Source: JBBIUS01 sp037440105
Lineage (GTDB): Bacteria; Patescibacteriota; Patescibacteriia; XYB2-FULL-38-15
DNA: 42,443 nucleotides
NCBI GenBank assembly: GCA_037440105.1
Contig: JBBIUS010000006.1
Location: 1 to 42,443 of the forward strand
Direction: 5' to 3'
The position numbers were made by a program, and so were the translations under genes. Shown here piece after piece: positions 7,055 to 14,463 of the stretch. The stretch's first letter is position 1. The number at the start of each line of letters is the position of its first letter. Under the pieces are notes generated by a model. The model ran no database searches, was not told where the DNA came from, and saw only the letters and a list, made by a program, of their open reading frames with translations.

Positions 7055-8149
7055 TTATTCCCGACAATTCTTTGAAATATTTGTTAAAATTCCTACAGCT
7101 GCAAGCCCAACTGTCATAGCTGTACCCCCATAACTTATAAAAGGCAAAGGAATGCCGGTCAAAGGAAAAATACCAAGCATTGCGCCAATATTAATGATTG
7201 CTTGGAAAAAAAACCAACTTGTGATACCCACGGCTACTAATCGACCAAAACCATCAGGAGCTCTTTGGGCTATTTTTAAACCTCTGATAGCCAGAAAAAT
7301 AAACAAAACCAACAGTATAACAGAAAAGATAAAACCTAACTCTTCAGCGATTATGGCAAAAATTGAGTCACCAGCAACCTCTGGCAGATATTGAAATTTT
7401 TGTCTTGAATGCCCAAATCCTAAACCAAATAATCCTCCTGAACCAACAGCAAGCATAGCTTGATTTATATGATAACCAATGCCCTGAGGATCAAGTTCGG
7501 GATGTAAAAAAATTGTTAGTCGCGCGGCGCGATACGGCGCAATTTTGACTAATAAAAAAAGCAGACCCATTCCCAAGATGCTTATCCAGCTCAAATGAAC
7601 TAGAGGCGCACCGGCAGAAAAATAAACGGCTAAAGAAAGTAAAATAATTATGACCATTGTCCCGATGTCTGGTTGAAGAGCCATAAGCAAGATAATAACC
7701 CCTAAAACCACAGTAAAAGGAATTAAGCCGGAAGAAACATCCTTAATTTTATCTCTTTCTCTTTTTTCAAACCAAGCAGCTAGATAAAGTAAAAAAGTTA
7801 ATTTAACAATCTCTGCCGGCTGCATTGACATACCAAAAATATTAACCCAATTGCGAGCTCGGCCATAACTTGCACCTAGGCCTGGGATAAAAACTGTTAA
7901 AAGTAAAAAAATTGAAACGATGAGTAAAGGAAAGGCGTATTTTTTCCATTTTCTGTAATCAATTCTTGCCATTATTAAAAAAGCGGCTATTCCAGGAAGT
8001 AAGCCAAAGACAATTTGATGCTTAAAATACCAGTAGTTATCTTGAAATTTTTCATAAGCCAAAACAGAACTAGCTGATGAAAGCATTACTAACCCAAAAA
8101 CAATGATTGCTCCAATTAAACCAAGGAAAACATAGTCTGGTTTATGCAT
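7055..8149 (-). CDS. ftsW: SEDS-family septal peptidoglycan polymerase FtsW
   Basis: A 364-aa polytopic membrane protein of the FtsW/RodA/SpoVE family, which polymerises lipid II into glycan strands. About ten hydrophobic helices, 'KHQIVFGLLPGI', 'NWVNIFGMSMQPAEIVKL' (family signature with the Pro-Ala-Glu), 'MALQPDIGTM' and the C-terminal 'GIPLPFISYGGTAMTVGLAAVGILTNI' are all present. Its place between mraY and murG makes FtsW more likely than RodA. The spacer to mraY (8150-8228) is made of the inverted words ACAAGAACA and TTGTTATTTTG, and can form an A/T-rich hairpin. Confidence 0.93.
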   Translation of the reverse strand: MHKPDYVFLGLIGAIIVFGLVMLSSASSVLAYEKFQDNYWYFKHQIVFGLLPGIAAFLIMARIDYRKWKKYAFPLLIVSIFLLLTVFIPGLGASYGRARNWVNIFGMSMQPAEIVKLTFLLYLAAWFEKRERDKIKDVSSGLIPFTVVLGVIILLMALQPDIGTMVIIILLSLAVYFSAGAPLVHLSWISILGMGLLFLLVKIAPYRAARLTIFLHPELDPQGIGYHINQAMLAVGSGGLFGLGFGHSRQKFQYLPEVAGDSIFAIIAEELGFIFSVILLVLFIFLAIRGLKIAQRAPDGFGRLVAVGITSWFFFQAIINIGAMLGIFPLTGIPLPFISYGGTAMTVGLAAVGILTNISKNCRE

Positions 8150-8228
8150 AATTCACAAGAACACAAGAACAAAAAACACAAAAACAATGTTGTTATTTTG
8201 TTATCTTGTTATTTTGCTATTTTGATAA

Positions 8229-9278
8229 TCATCCCAATCCTTTATCCATCAACGAAATAATCAACCCAATCACAGCTGTAACAGCAGTAATAACCCAGAA
8301 ACGCATTACAATTTTTGGTTCAGGCCAGCCTTTTGCCTCAAAATGATGATGAATTGGAGTTGAAAGAAAAATTTTTTTCTTACGAATTTTTTTTGACAAA
8401 ACCTGGATAATTACAGACATTGATTCAACAACAAACAAAAAACCAATAATTGGCAGGAGAACCACTGAATTAGTTAACATTGCGACAATTCCCAAAGTAA
8501 CACCAAGTGACATAGCTCCTGTATCACCCATAAAAAATCGAGCAGGATTGATATTAAACCAAAGAAAAGCCAAAAGTGAACCAATAGTTACTCCGCAAAA
8601 AGCAGCTAAATCAAATTTCCCTTGGGAAAAAGCGATTGCGCCAAAGGCCGCAAATGATGCCAAAAGTAAACCGCCTGCTAAACCATCTAACCCGTCGCTT
8701 TCATTAACGGAAAAAGAAGTAGCCACAATAATAAAAATAAAAATTGGAATATACCAAGGGCCGATTTCAAAATTTCCTAAAAAGGGAATTCGAATAAGGT
8801 CCCAATCAAGTTTAAAATAGAACCACCAAGCGCCTATAATCGCGATTAAGGTATAAATTATCAATCTGTGTCTCATTTTTAACCCTCCGCCGCTTGGTCC
8901 TATTTTTTTAACATTAAAATAATCATCAACCAAGCCGACCAAAGCCGAGGCAACAAGCGCGCCAAGAGGCAAAAGCGTCTGAGAACGAGTTAGAAAATTT
9001 AATTTTTTAAAAATTTCAATATTGGTCCATTCACTTAAATTATAAAAAAGCAAGGCTAAAAAAAGAGTGGTCACCCAAATAAGAAGGCCGCCCATTGTTG
9101 GCGTGCCTGATTTACTTTTATGAAGCGCCGACATTATAGGTGCACTTTTTTCATCTCTGATTTGCTTACCCATTTTATATTTGTATAAAAAATGAGTAAG
9201 AAGCGGTGTCCAGGCCATTGCCAATATAAAAGCGACGGTTGTCAGTATAAAAATTTTGATTATATTAAATGTTTCCAT
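8229..9278 (-). CDS. mraY: Phospho-N-acetylmuramoyl-pentapeptide transferase MraY
   Basis: A 349-aa membrane enzyme that joins phospho-MurNAc-pentapeptide to undecaprenyl phosphate, giving lipid I. The acidic motif 'LVDDYFNV' (about residue 116), 'NESDGLDGLAGGL' (about 192-204), 'NPARFFMGDTGAMSLG' (about 244-259) and the His-rich 'TPIHHHFEAKGWPE' (about 309-322) are all in order between about ten hydrophobic segments. It heads the mraY-ftsW-murG operon. Just upstream lies a 412-bp region without protein genes that holds a candidate RNA. Confidence 0.95.
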   Translation of the reverse strand: METFNIIKIFILTTVAFILAMAWTPLLTHFLYKYKMGKQIRDEKSAPIMSALHKSKSGTPTMGGLLIWVTTLFLALLFYNLSEWTNIEIFKKLNFLTRSQTLLPLGALVASALVGLVDDYFNVKKIGPSGGGLKMRHRLIIYTLIAIIGAWWFYFKLDWDLIRIPFLGNFEIGPWYIPIFIFIIVATSFSVNESDGLDGLAGGLLLASFAAFGAIAFSQGKFDLAAFCGVTIGSLLAFLWFNINPARFFMGDTGAMSLGVTLGIVAMLTNSVVLLPIIGFLFVVESMSVIIQVLSKKIRKKKIFLSTPIHHHFEAKGWPEPKIVMRFWVITAVTAVIGLIISLMDKGLG

Positions 9279-9477
9279 AATAAGACTTAAGACTCAAATC
9301 TCATGGCAAGTATAATCAAAGCGAAATTATATATTGAGAATTTATTTTTAGGGTTTTAAAGTGTCTTTGCGAAAATGCCCGTTTCAAACGGTTAAAACTT
9401 TAAAAGTTAGTTGGATCCTATTTAAAATGAGCACTTTTAAATTTTACCATAAAATTAACTTGTTGCAAATAAAAAAA

Positions 9478-9579
9478 CCACCCCCGTTTTCTGAAGGTAG
9501 TTTAGGTTGCTTCCTACCAATCGCAGCTAAGTCGAGCAAGGTAGATTTCCCAACTGCTGCCTCAGCTGTCGGACCAGGC
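9478..9579 (-). ncRNA. Candidate 102-nt structured RNA, possibly SRP-RNA-like
   Basis: In the 412-bp gap between mraY and the next gene, the minus strand can fold into one long irregular hairpin: CTGAGG with CCTTCAG (one bulge), GTTG with CAAC, CTACC with GGTAG, and TCCG near the 5' end with CGGG near the 3' end, followed at once by T7 (9471-9477). The size, the single-rod shape and the string GGTAGGAAGCAACC recall the small bacterial SRP RNA (GGAAGGAAGCAGCC), but the apical loop is much longer than GNRA and the 5' helix-8 strand does not match. Local GC is well above the surrounding spacer. The identity is open. Confidence 0.4.
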
Positions 9580-9690
9580 AAAAAAATATTCTCTATTGGT
9601 AAAAATTACTGCCATCAGTTGGCCACCTCTCGCAGTATTTGAAAGTTCAAAATCTGGCCCATGGTTTGAGTTTCAAACATTGTTTAAAAA
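9580..9690 (-). other. Spacer with serial small hairpins upstream of the candidate RNA
   Basis: On the minus strand this stretch holds GTTTGA/TCAAAC, TTTGAA/TTCAAA and TACTGC/GCAGTA hairpins in series. No credible ORF is present. It could be a 5' part of the neighbouring RNA or the 3' trailer of the preceding gene. The rest of the gap (9279-9470) is A/T-rich leader of mraY with a CCGTTT/AAACGG hairpin near 9390 and nothing else recognisable. Confidence 0.3.
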
Positions 9691-10101
9691 TTATCGATTA
9701 ATTAAAACCATCACAAAAGCAGCAATCAAAAGCAAAATTTGACTAATTAAAGTGGCGACGCCTAAAAAATATTTAATAATTTTTTCTTTTAAATAAATAA
9801 AGGAATATAAAATTAAATTAATTAAAATAATAAAAAACCCTGCCAAAGGGATAGTAAAAATTTTATACCATTTTCCAATTAAATCAATGCCAAAATAAAC
9901 ATTGTAATGTAATGGAACCACTTCGCCAAACTCTCGGAGGGGAAAAAAATTAAAATAAAGTAAAAGCCAAATAATTAAATTAATTCCAATGGCAGGCAGA
10001 AAAACTAACTGAAAAAATTTGTCCCTAAATGTCCGACCAAAAAAATTTATAAAAAAATCTTTAATTATTGCCAAGGAAAACATGCTATTTATTTCACTCA
10101 A
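9691..10101 (-). CDS. Small membrane protein with three predicted helices
   Basis: A 136-aa protein of unknown function. Hydrophobic segments lie at about residues 32-50, 80-102 and 110-134. Between the first two is a polar loop with 'EVVPLHYNVYFGIDLIGKWY', which looks like the conserved core of an orphan family seen next to other genes in CPR genomes (recollection, not checked). It follows iscS by 7 bp and so is probably co-transcribed with the Fe-S genes, but nothing in the sequence ties it to that pathway. Confidence 0.75.
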   Translation of the reverse strand: MSEINSMFSLAIIKDFFINFFGRTFRDKFFQLVFLPAIGINLIIWLLLYFNFFPLREFGEVVPLHYNVYFGIDLIGKWYKIFTIPLAGFFIILINLILYSFIYLKEKIIKYFLGVATLISQILLLIAAFVMVLINR

Positions 10102-10108
10102 AAAATAA

Positions 10109-11323
10109 TCACTTTAGAGGAGAAATCTTTCGCAAATTATTAATAATCCCAGGTAAAATTTTTAAAAAATAGTCAATTTCCTCTTCAGCCGTAAACTTTC
10201 CTAAGGTTATCCTTAAACTGCCGTGGGCTAATTCAGGTTTAACGCCCAAAGCCAATAAAACATGGGAAGGCTCAAGCGAACCAGAAGCGCATGCCGAACC
10301 AGTCGAGGCAGCGATACCCTCCATATCAAGCATCAGCAAAATACTTTCTCCTTCTGCATTTTTAAAACAAAAATTTGCGTTTGACGGTATGCGCTGTTTT
10401 AAATCGCCATTTACAATTGTGCCAGGAATTTTTTGTAAAACACCCTTTATTAATTTATCTCTTAATTTTTTAATTTTTCTTTTTATTTTCTCTGTTTCTT
10501 TGCTTTTTAATAATTCAACCGCTTTCCCAAAACCCACAATTCCTGCCACATTTTCTGTACCAGAACGCAGCCCGCGTTCTTGATGTCCGCCGTATTGAAG
10601 AGGTAAAAGCGGCGCCCCACTCCGCACGTAAAGAGCGCCTACTCCCTTTGGCCCATAAATTTTATGAGCCGAAAGCGATAACATATCAACGCCTAACCAA
10701 TCAACTCTACAATCGCAATAATTTGCTGCCTGAACCGCATCTGTATGAAAATAAAGCGGCGCACCCGGCAAACATGCTTCAGTTTTGCCGCATTTTCTTT
10801 TTCTTTCTTCTTTTATTATTTTGCCAATCTCACGGATTGGTTGAATCGTACCAATTTCATTATTCACATACATGATTGAAACTAAAAAAGTTTCTGGTCG
10901 GAATGCTTTTTTAACATCTTGTGGCCGCACTAACCCGTTCTTTGTTACTGGTAAATAAGTAACAGCTAATCCTTCTTTTTCCAATTCCCGACAAACATCA
11001 AGAACTGCTGGATGTTCAATAGATGAAGTTATCAAATGTAATTTTCGCTTAGGGTCTAAATTGCGCAGCCTTTTTGTCAAACCTAAAATGGCTAAATTGT
11101 TACTCTCTGTCGCGCCTGAAGTAAAAAAAATTTCTTTTGACTCACAACCCAAAAATTTTGCTATCTGTTCGCGCGCTTTTTCAACGCCGGCCCTTGCCTT
11201 CTGACCAAAAGTATGCAAAGAAGAAGCGTTACCAAACTCAGCCGCGAGGTACGGCTGCATAGCTTTAAGCACATCTTTGTCAATCGGCGTTGTGGCTGAA
11301 TAATCTAAATATATTCTTTTCAT
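10109..11323 (-). CDS. iscS: Cysteine desulfurase (IscS/NifS family)
   Basis: A 404-aa PLP enzyme that removes sulfur from cysteine for Fe-S cluster and thio-tRNA synthesis. 'SLSAHKIYGPKG' carries the PLP lysine (K221), 'SIEHPAVLD' the catalytic His region, and the flexible loop 'STGSACASGSLEPSHVL' the persulfide cysteine (C345), which places it in the group-I IscS/NifS type. Length is typical. In the operon it follows iscU and the Nfu-like gene. Clients in this window include the methylthiotransferase and the family-4 UDG. Confidence 0.94.
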   Translation of the reverse strand: MKRIYLDYSATTPIDKDVLKAMQPYLAAEFGNASSLHTFGQKARAGVEKAREQIAKFLGCESKEIFFTSGATESNNLAILGLTKRLRNLDPKRKLHLITSSIEHPAVLDVCRELEKEGLAVTYLPVTKNGLVRPQDVKKAFRPETFLVSIMYVNNEIGTIQPIREIGKIIKEERKRKCGKTEACLPGAPLYFHTDAVQAANYCDCRVDWLGVDMLSLSAHKIYGPKGVGALYVRSGAPLLPLQYGGHQERGLRSGTENVAGIVGFGKAVELLKSKETEKIKRKIKKLRDKLIKGVLQKIPGTIVNGDLKQRIPSNANFCFKNAEGESILLMLDMEGIAASTGSACASGSLEPSHVLLALGVKPELAHGSLRITLGKFTAEEEIDYFLKILPGIINNLRKISPLK

Positions 11324-11424
11324 AAAATCTACGAAATTACGAAAAAATCACAAAAATACGAAAATCAATCAACTATTTACATGTTACTTGTTAATTGTCA
11401 AGCGTTAATTGTAAATTGTTACTT

Positions 11425-11655
11425 CTATGCCGCTATCACTTCCTTTACACCTTTTACTTTTGCTTTTAAAACTCTGGCAATCCCTTGTTCAAGCGTCATG
11501 GCAGCCATTGGACAGTGATGACAAGTCCCGATCAGTTTTACTTTAACTATCCCGTTTTTCTCATCAACATCAACTAATTCTACATCACCGCCGTCAGCTT
11601 GAAGAGCCGGCCGCACTTCGTCTAAAACTTTTTTGACCTGTTCATTTATAAGCAT
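11425..11655 (-). CDS. NifU C-terminal domain (Nfu-like) Fe-S carrier
   Basis: A 76-aa single-domain protein from the ATG at 11655. 'VLDEVRPALQADGGDVELVDV' and 'LIGTCHHCPMAAMTLEQGI' are the Nfu signature, with Cys45 and Cys48 forming the CxxC that binds a bridging [4Fe-4S] cluster between two monomers. A start 27 bases upstream would add 'MKNNLFYIY', encoded by A/T-rich spacer and unlike the family, so it was not used. It lies 42 bp after iscU in the same operon. Confidence 0.9.
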   Translation of the reverse strand: MLINEQVKKVLDEVRPALQADGGDVELVDVDEKNGIVKVKLIGTCHHCPMAAMTLEQGIARVLKAKVKGVKEVIAA

Positions 11656-11697
11656 ATAAATATAAAATAAATTATTTTTCAAATTACGCGTTACGCG

Positions 11698-12093
11698 TTA
11701 CTTTTTTAACTTTTTAAGCGCATCGTGCAGCGCCTCAATCGCAAGGACCGAACAATGCAATTTAATCGGCGGAAGACCGCCTAAAGAATCAGCGATATTT
11801 GCTTTTGTTATTTTTGATGCCTCTTCCAAAGTCTTACCTTTAACTAAATCAGTAATCATTGATGAAGTGGCGATAGCCGCAGCGCAGCCCAAAGTCTCAA
11901 ATTTAATATCTTTAATGTAGTCAACTGCCTTACCGTCAATTTTTTTCTTTTCAACTTTCAAATACAGTTTCATCATATCCCCGCACAATGGATTGCCGGA
12001 TTCGCCAACAACAGTCGGATTTTTAATTACACCTTGATTATGTGGGTTTTTAAAATGTTCAATAACTTTTTTCGAATAAATTATTTGGCCCAT
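11698..12093 (-). CDS. iscU: Fe-S scaffold IscU/NifU N-terminal domain
   Basis: A 131-aa scaffold on which [2Fe-2S] clusters are built with sulfur from the adjacent desulfurase. The three ligand cysteines are Cys37 in 'NPLCGD' (with Asp39), Cys70 in 'TLGCAAAIATSS' and Cys114 in 'KLHCSVLA'. 'YSKKVIEHFKNPHNQG' at the N-terminus is typical. 'GGLPPIKLHCS' replaces the E. coli LPPVK chaperone-binding loop closely. Operon order is small coiled-coil protein, iscU, nfu, iscS, membrane protein. Confidence 0.95.
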   Translation of the reverse strand: MGQIIYSKKVIEHFKNPHNQGVIKNPTVVGESGNPLCGDMMKLYLKVEKKKIDGKAVDYIKDIKFETLGCAAAIATSSMITDLVKGKTLEEASKITKANIADSLGGLPPIKLHCSVLAIEALHDALKKLKK

Positions 12094-12119
12094 AAATTTA
12101 AAAACAAAAAACTAAATAC

Positions 12120-12353
12120 TCAAACTATCTTTTTCAAATCTTCTAACCGCTTATAATATTCTGTGACCTCCTCTTTATCCGCTTGTCCAAGAATTTTACG
12201 ATATCGCTTTATTTTATCTCTAATCTCGCTTTCAAGATTTTTTTTAACCTCTTCGTCCGATTCTGTTTCCAACCGGCATAAAAGGTCATCAATTTCTTTT
12301 GCCATTTGCAACTTTTTTTCAGCCTCAAAAGGCGACCTCTCTCCTTCTTTCAT
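12120..12353 (-). CDS. Small charged helical protein upstream of iscU
   Basis: A 77-aa protein almost entirely of charged and leucine-rich helix ('EIDDLLCRLETESDEEVKKNLESEIRDKIKRYRKIL' region), predicted to form a coiled coil or helical hairpin. A single Cys at residue 26. No family recognised. It sits 26 bp ahead of iscU on the same strand and is probably the first gene of the Fe-S operon; a role there is only inferred from position. Confidence 0.65.
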   Translation of the reverse strand: MKEGERSPFEAEKKLQMAKEIDDLLCRLETESDEEVKKNLESEIRDKIKRYRKILGQADKEEVTEYYKRLEDLKKIV

Positions 12354-12544
12354 AAATGTACGTTTTGAAAAATTAAATTTAAATTTTGTTACGTTTATTT
12401 ATTATAATCTTATTTTTCTTCTAAAACAAGAAGGCTGTTCATAATTTCAAAGATAAAATGCATTGAGGCCTTTGTTTGTTATTTTGAATCTATAGCTTCT
12501 ATTGTCTCATCACTAACTCTATTACTTTAGCGGATGCTATAAAT

Positions 12545-13363
12545 TTATAATTTTTCCAAATTTTTACCAACAATTATCATTACTCTTTTTCCTTTTGTTA
12601 TGTCCGGTTCTGGGCGTGGATCATTATATTCACGCGCTCCACCGGTCCAATCATGAATCGCCCAAAGCAGATCGCCATACAAATATCGATATTCTTCACC
12701 TCGTTTGGTTCCCGGATCATTTGTTATAAATTCGTCTTCATCAAAACCGCGAATAATTAACATGTGATAAAGCGGCCCGGGCTGACGGTAATAAGGATTC
12801 GGAACAAGCCGGCCGGCAAGAGGAAGAATAATCAGTTTGCCGGAGACAATTTCTGTTTTTATTTTTTCATCTGTTATTTCGCCGCTCACTTCTGCCTTCA
12901 ACCCAAAATATTTATCCAAAACTTCTGCCGCCTGTTCTGCGGTTAAATCGATCGGAAATTTATTCTCACCCTCCCACTTAACCAATTTTTGTATTTCATC
13001 TTCCATTATTTCTTTATCCAATTTTTCTTTTTTAAAATATTTCGCCGCCATAATCATTGACGCTTCTTCACAGGCTTCGTTGTGCAGTGGATCCCAAAGA
13101 GCAAAAGGCGCCTGCGAAACGAAAGGCACTTCAATATCAAAATCAGACGGCGGTTCAATTTTTTTCTGCTCATTAACAACTTCCGTGACCTGATTGACGA
13201 CCGGCTGCTCGCTGTTTGCCGCCGCGATTTCACTTTGGTTTACGACCTGCTTGCTAGAATCAATAATCTGCTGATCACGCTTCTCAGTCCTAAGACCATA
13301 CCAATACCAACCAAGGCCGATCAAAAATAAAACTGTGATAAGTAAAAAAACTATCTTTTTCAT
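12545..13363 (-). CDS. Membrane-anchored C39-like cysteine peptidase
   Basis: A 272-aa protein with an N-terminal hydrophobic anchor (residues 4-23), a Q/N/S/V-rich linker to about residue 70, and a papain-like C39_2 domain. 'VPFVSQAPFALWDPLHNEACEEASMIM' contains the catalytic Cys98, 'PLYHMLIIRGFD' gives His200, and 'ITNDPGT' gives Asp216. This domain architecture is usual for exported peptidases of unknown substrate, perhaps cell wall or surface protein processing. The active site should lie outside the cell. It stands alone, separated from rpmA by a 386-bp gap. Confidence 0.85.
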   Translation of the reverse strand: MKKIVFLLITVLFLIGLGWYWYGLRTEKRDQQIIDSSKQVVNQSEIAAANSEQPVVNQVTEVVNEQKKIEPPSDFDIEVPFVSQAPFALWDPLHNEACEEASMIMAAKYFKKEKLDKEIMEDEIQKLVKWEGENKFPIDLTAEQAAEVLDKYFGLKAEVSGEITDEKIKTEIVSGKLIILPLAGRLVPNPYYRQPGPLYHMLIIRGFDEDEFITNDPGTKRGEEYRYLYGDLLWAIHDWTGGAREYNDPRPEPDITKGKRVMIIVGKNLEKL

Positions 13364-13479
13364 AATTTAATTTTACTCGACCTAGAAAAAAAATCAAATC
13401 TGGGTATTGACGGCTATAAAATGTAAGTGAAATGGTATTGGTTAATGGATTTAAAAAGTGAGTGAAATGGTTATTAATA

Positions 13480-13507
13480 CAAAAAATCAGCGATCGCTGA
13501 TTTTTTG
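13480..13507. terminator. 28-bp perfect palindrome, probable terminator
   Basis: The palindrome is CAAAAAATCAGCGA joined to its exact reverse complement, with a T6 run on the right arm, in the 386-bp gap between the C39 peptidase and rpmA. Like the palindrome at 6-43 it is centred on CGATCG. In RNA it would give a strong stem ending in U6G on either strand. The rest of this gap holds the rpmA promoter and A/T-rich direct repeats ('GTGAAATGGT' twice near 13430 and 13461). Confidence 0.5.
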
Positions 13508-13660
13508 CATTAGATAAAAAGCTGAATCTAATGAAATTAAAAAACCAATTCATTCCATTAGAAAAATTTTCCTTTTTAATGAAATCTACTTATTTCTTTC
13601 GCGATTCAAGCAAGAAGATTTTCCACTTACCTAGTTAAATCCATTGACACGTCTGGAGTA

Positions 13661-13689
13661 TTGACGCTTTTCAAACTTCGTGATAATCT
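13661..13689 (+). promoter_or_regulatory. Promoter of rpmA
   Basis: TTGACG (13661-13666), a 17-bp spacer and TAATCT (13684-13689); an alternative -10 GATAAT starts at 13682 with a 15-bp spacer. A second -35-like TTGACA is at 13644-13649. The start codon is 60 bp further on, after a run of 'TTTAACTTCTAAC' words (13708-13748). Confidence 0.5.
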
Positions 13690-13749
13690 AAATTTAGAGA
13701 TTTAGAAATTTAACTTCCAACTTTTAACTTCTAACTTTTAACTTATTTT

Positions 13750-14034
13750 ATGGCACATAAAAAAGCAGGCGGTTCTACTAGTTTAGGCCGTGATTCACAA
13801 GCAAAAAGATTAGGTGTAAAAATGGCTGACGGGCAATTTGCTCATTCGGGTTGTATTTTAGTACGTCAAAGAGGAACAAAATTTCATCCTGGGAAAAATG
13901 TTAAAAAAGGAGGCGATGACACTTTATACGCGGTTGCTGATGGTATAGTTAAATTCTCAACTCGCAAATTGCCAAATTTCCATGGCAAATTAAGATGGAA
14001 AAAGATAGTTCATGTGCTGTCAAAGGAAGCATAA
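13750..14034 (+). CDS. rpmA: Ribosomal protein bL27
   Basis: A 94-aa large-subunit protein that sits by the peptidyl-transferase centre. 'MAHKKAGGSTSLGRDSQAKRLGVK' is the diagnostic N-terminus, with no cleavable Firmicute-type extension, and 'RQRGTKFHPGKNVKKGGDDTLYAVADGIVKF' is conserved. bL27 usually follows bL21 (rplU); here it stands alone with its own promoter and terminator. Confidence 0.97.
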   Translation: MAHKKAGGSTSLGRDSQAKRLGVKMADGQFAHSGCILVRQRGTKFHPGKNVKKGGDDTLYAVADGIVKFSTRKLPNFHGKLRWKKIVHVLSKEA

Positions 14035-14041
14035 AACATTA

Positions 14042-14071
14042 AAAACCGCCCCGGACAACCGGGGCGGTTTT
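14042..14071 (+). terminator. Intrinsic terminator of rpmA
   Basis: A 13-bp GC-rich stem (arms 14042-14054 and 14059-14071, AAAACCGCCCCGG with its complement), loop ACAA, ending in T4. It starts 7 bp after the stop codon. It also faces the pyrG-side region on the other strand. Confidence 0.88.
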
Positions 14072-14102
14072 GTTAATACTTTTTCCCGTGATCATTTAAA
14101 TT

Positions 14103-14189
14103 TCACCTATGTATCATATGGCATGCGGCAATAAATTTTCTCAATAATGGATGTGGCTTTAACGGTCTACTCTTAAATTCGGGATGAAA
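14103..14189 (-). pseudogene. Displaced 3' end of pyrG
   Basis: Translating the minus strand from 14189 gives FHPEFKSRPLKPHPLLRK followed by FIAACHMIHR and a TGA stop. The end of the intact pyrG reads FHPEFKSRPLKPHPLFRE then FISACLKSRG. Over the first 23 codons 20 residues agree, yet by hand count only about 46 of 69 bases do. So this is not a recent duplication; it looks like the original end of pyrG, replaced upstream by a homologous end from a diverged gene. It has no start or body of its own. Confidence 0.8.
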
Positions 14190-14190
14190 C

Positions 14191-14463
14191 ATCGCTCACT
14201 TTGTTCGCACCCCTAAAACCCTCGGTTTTAGTACCTGCCCGCCAATTGCCAACCGTTTCTTAATTGATTTTGATTGCTTTTCAAAAAATTGGTTGGATAA
14301 TTTAGAATAATCCTTCATCAATTGGCTTTGGCAGGTGGGTTTCCGCCATGGGAAAACTAGTTTCCCGACCCCTTCCTAGTTTCACCCACGAGACTTTAAA
14401 CATGCTGAAATGAATTCTCTGAAAAGTGGGTGCGGTTTCAGAGGACGAGATTTGAACTCCGGG
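14191..14463 (-). mobile_element. Hairpin-rich integrated mini-element at the pyrG 3' end
   Basis: Between the intact pyrG end and its displaced copy. It includes an inverted copy (14378-14387) of the pyrG sequence at 14461-14470, then hairpins: GGGAAA/TTTCCC (14350-14366), a long arm ACCTGCC.GCCAATTG.CCAACC with GGTTGG.CAATTGGC.GGCAGGT (14233-14336), and CTAAAACC/GGTTTTAG (14213-14231). The block TTTCCCGACCCCTT and the TAAAACC/GGTTTTA hairpin are shared with the element behind tRNA-Lys. The TGA of the working pyrG is read inside the inverted copy. No ORF inside. Ends are approximate. Confidence 0.6.

Noticed and set aside
9478..9579. tmRNA, RNase P RNA or 6S RNA
   Set aside because: No tRNA-like ends or tag ORF, no conserved P4 sequences such as GAAAGTCC, and the shape is a single rod with no large central bubble as in 6S.
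9361..9642. 93-aa plus-strand ORF upstream of mraY
   Set aside because: No family features; it crosses the structured RNA candidate on the other strand and has poor composition for a protein.
13290..13553. 87-aa minus-strand ORF
   Set aside because: It overlaps the start of the C39 peptidase gene in another frame and the palindrome at 13480-13507.
14191..14463. Simple tandem duplication of the pyrG end
   Set aside because: The two ends differ at about a third of bases and are separated by a structured insert shared with another locus.
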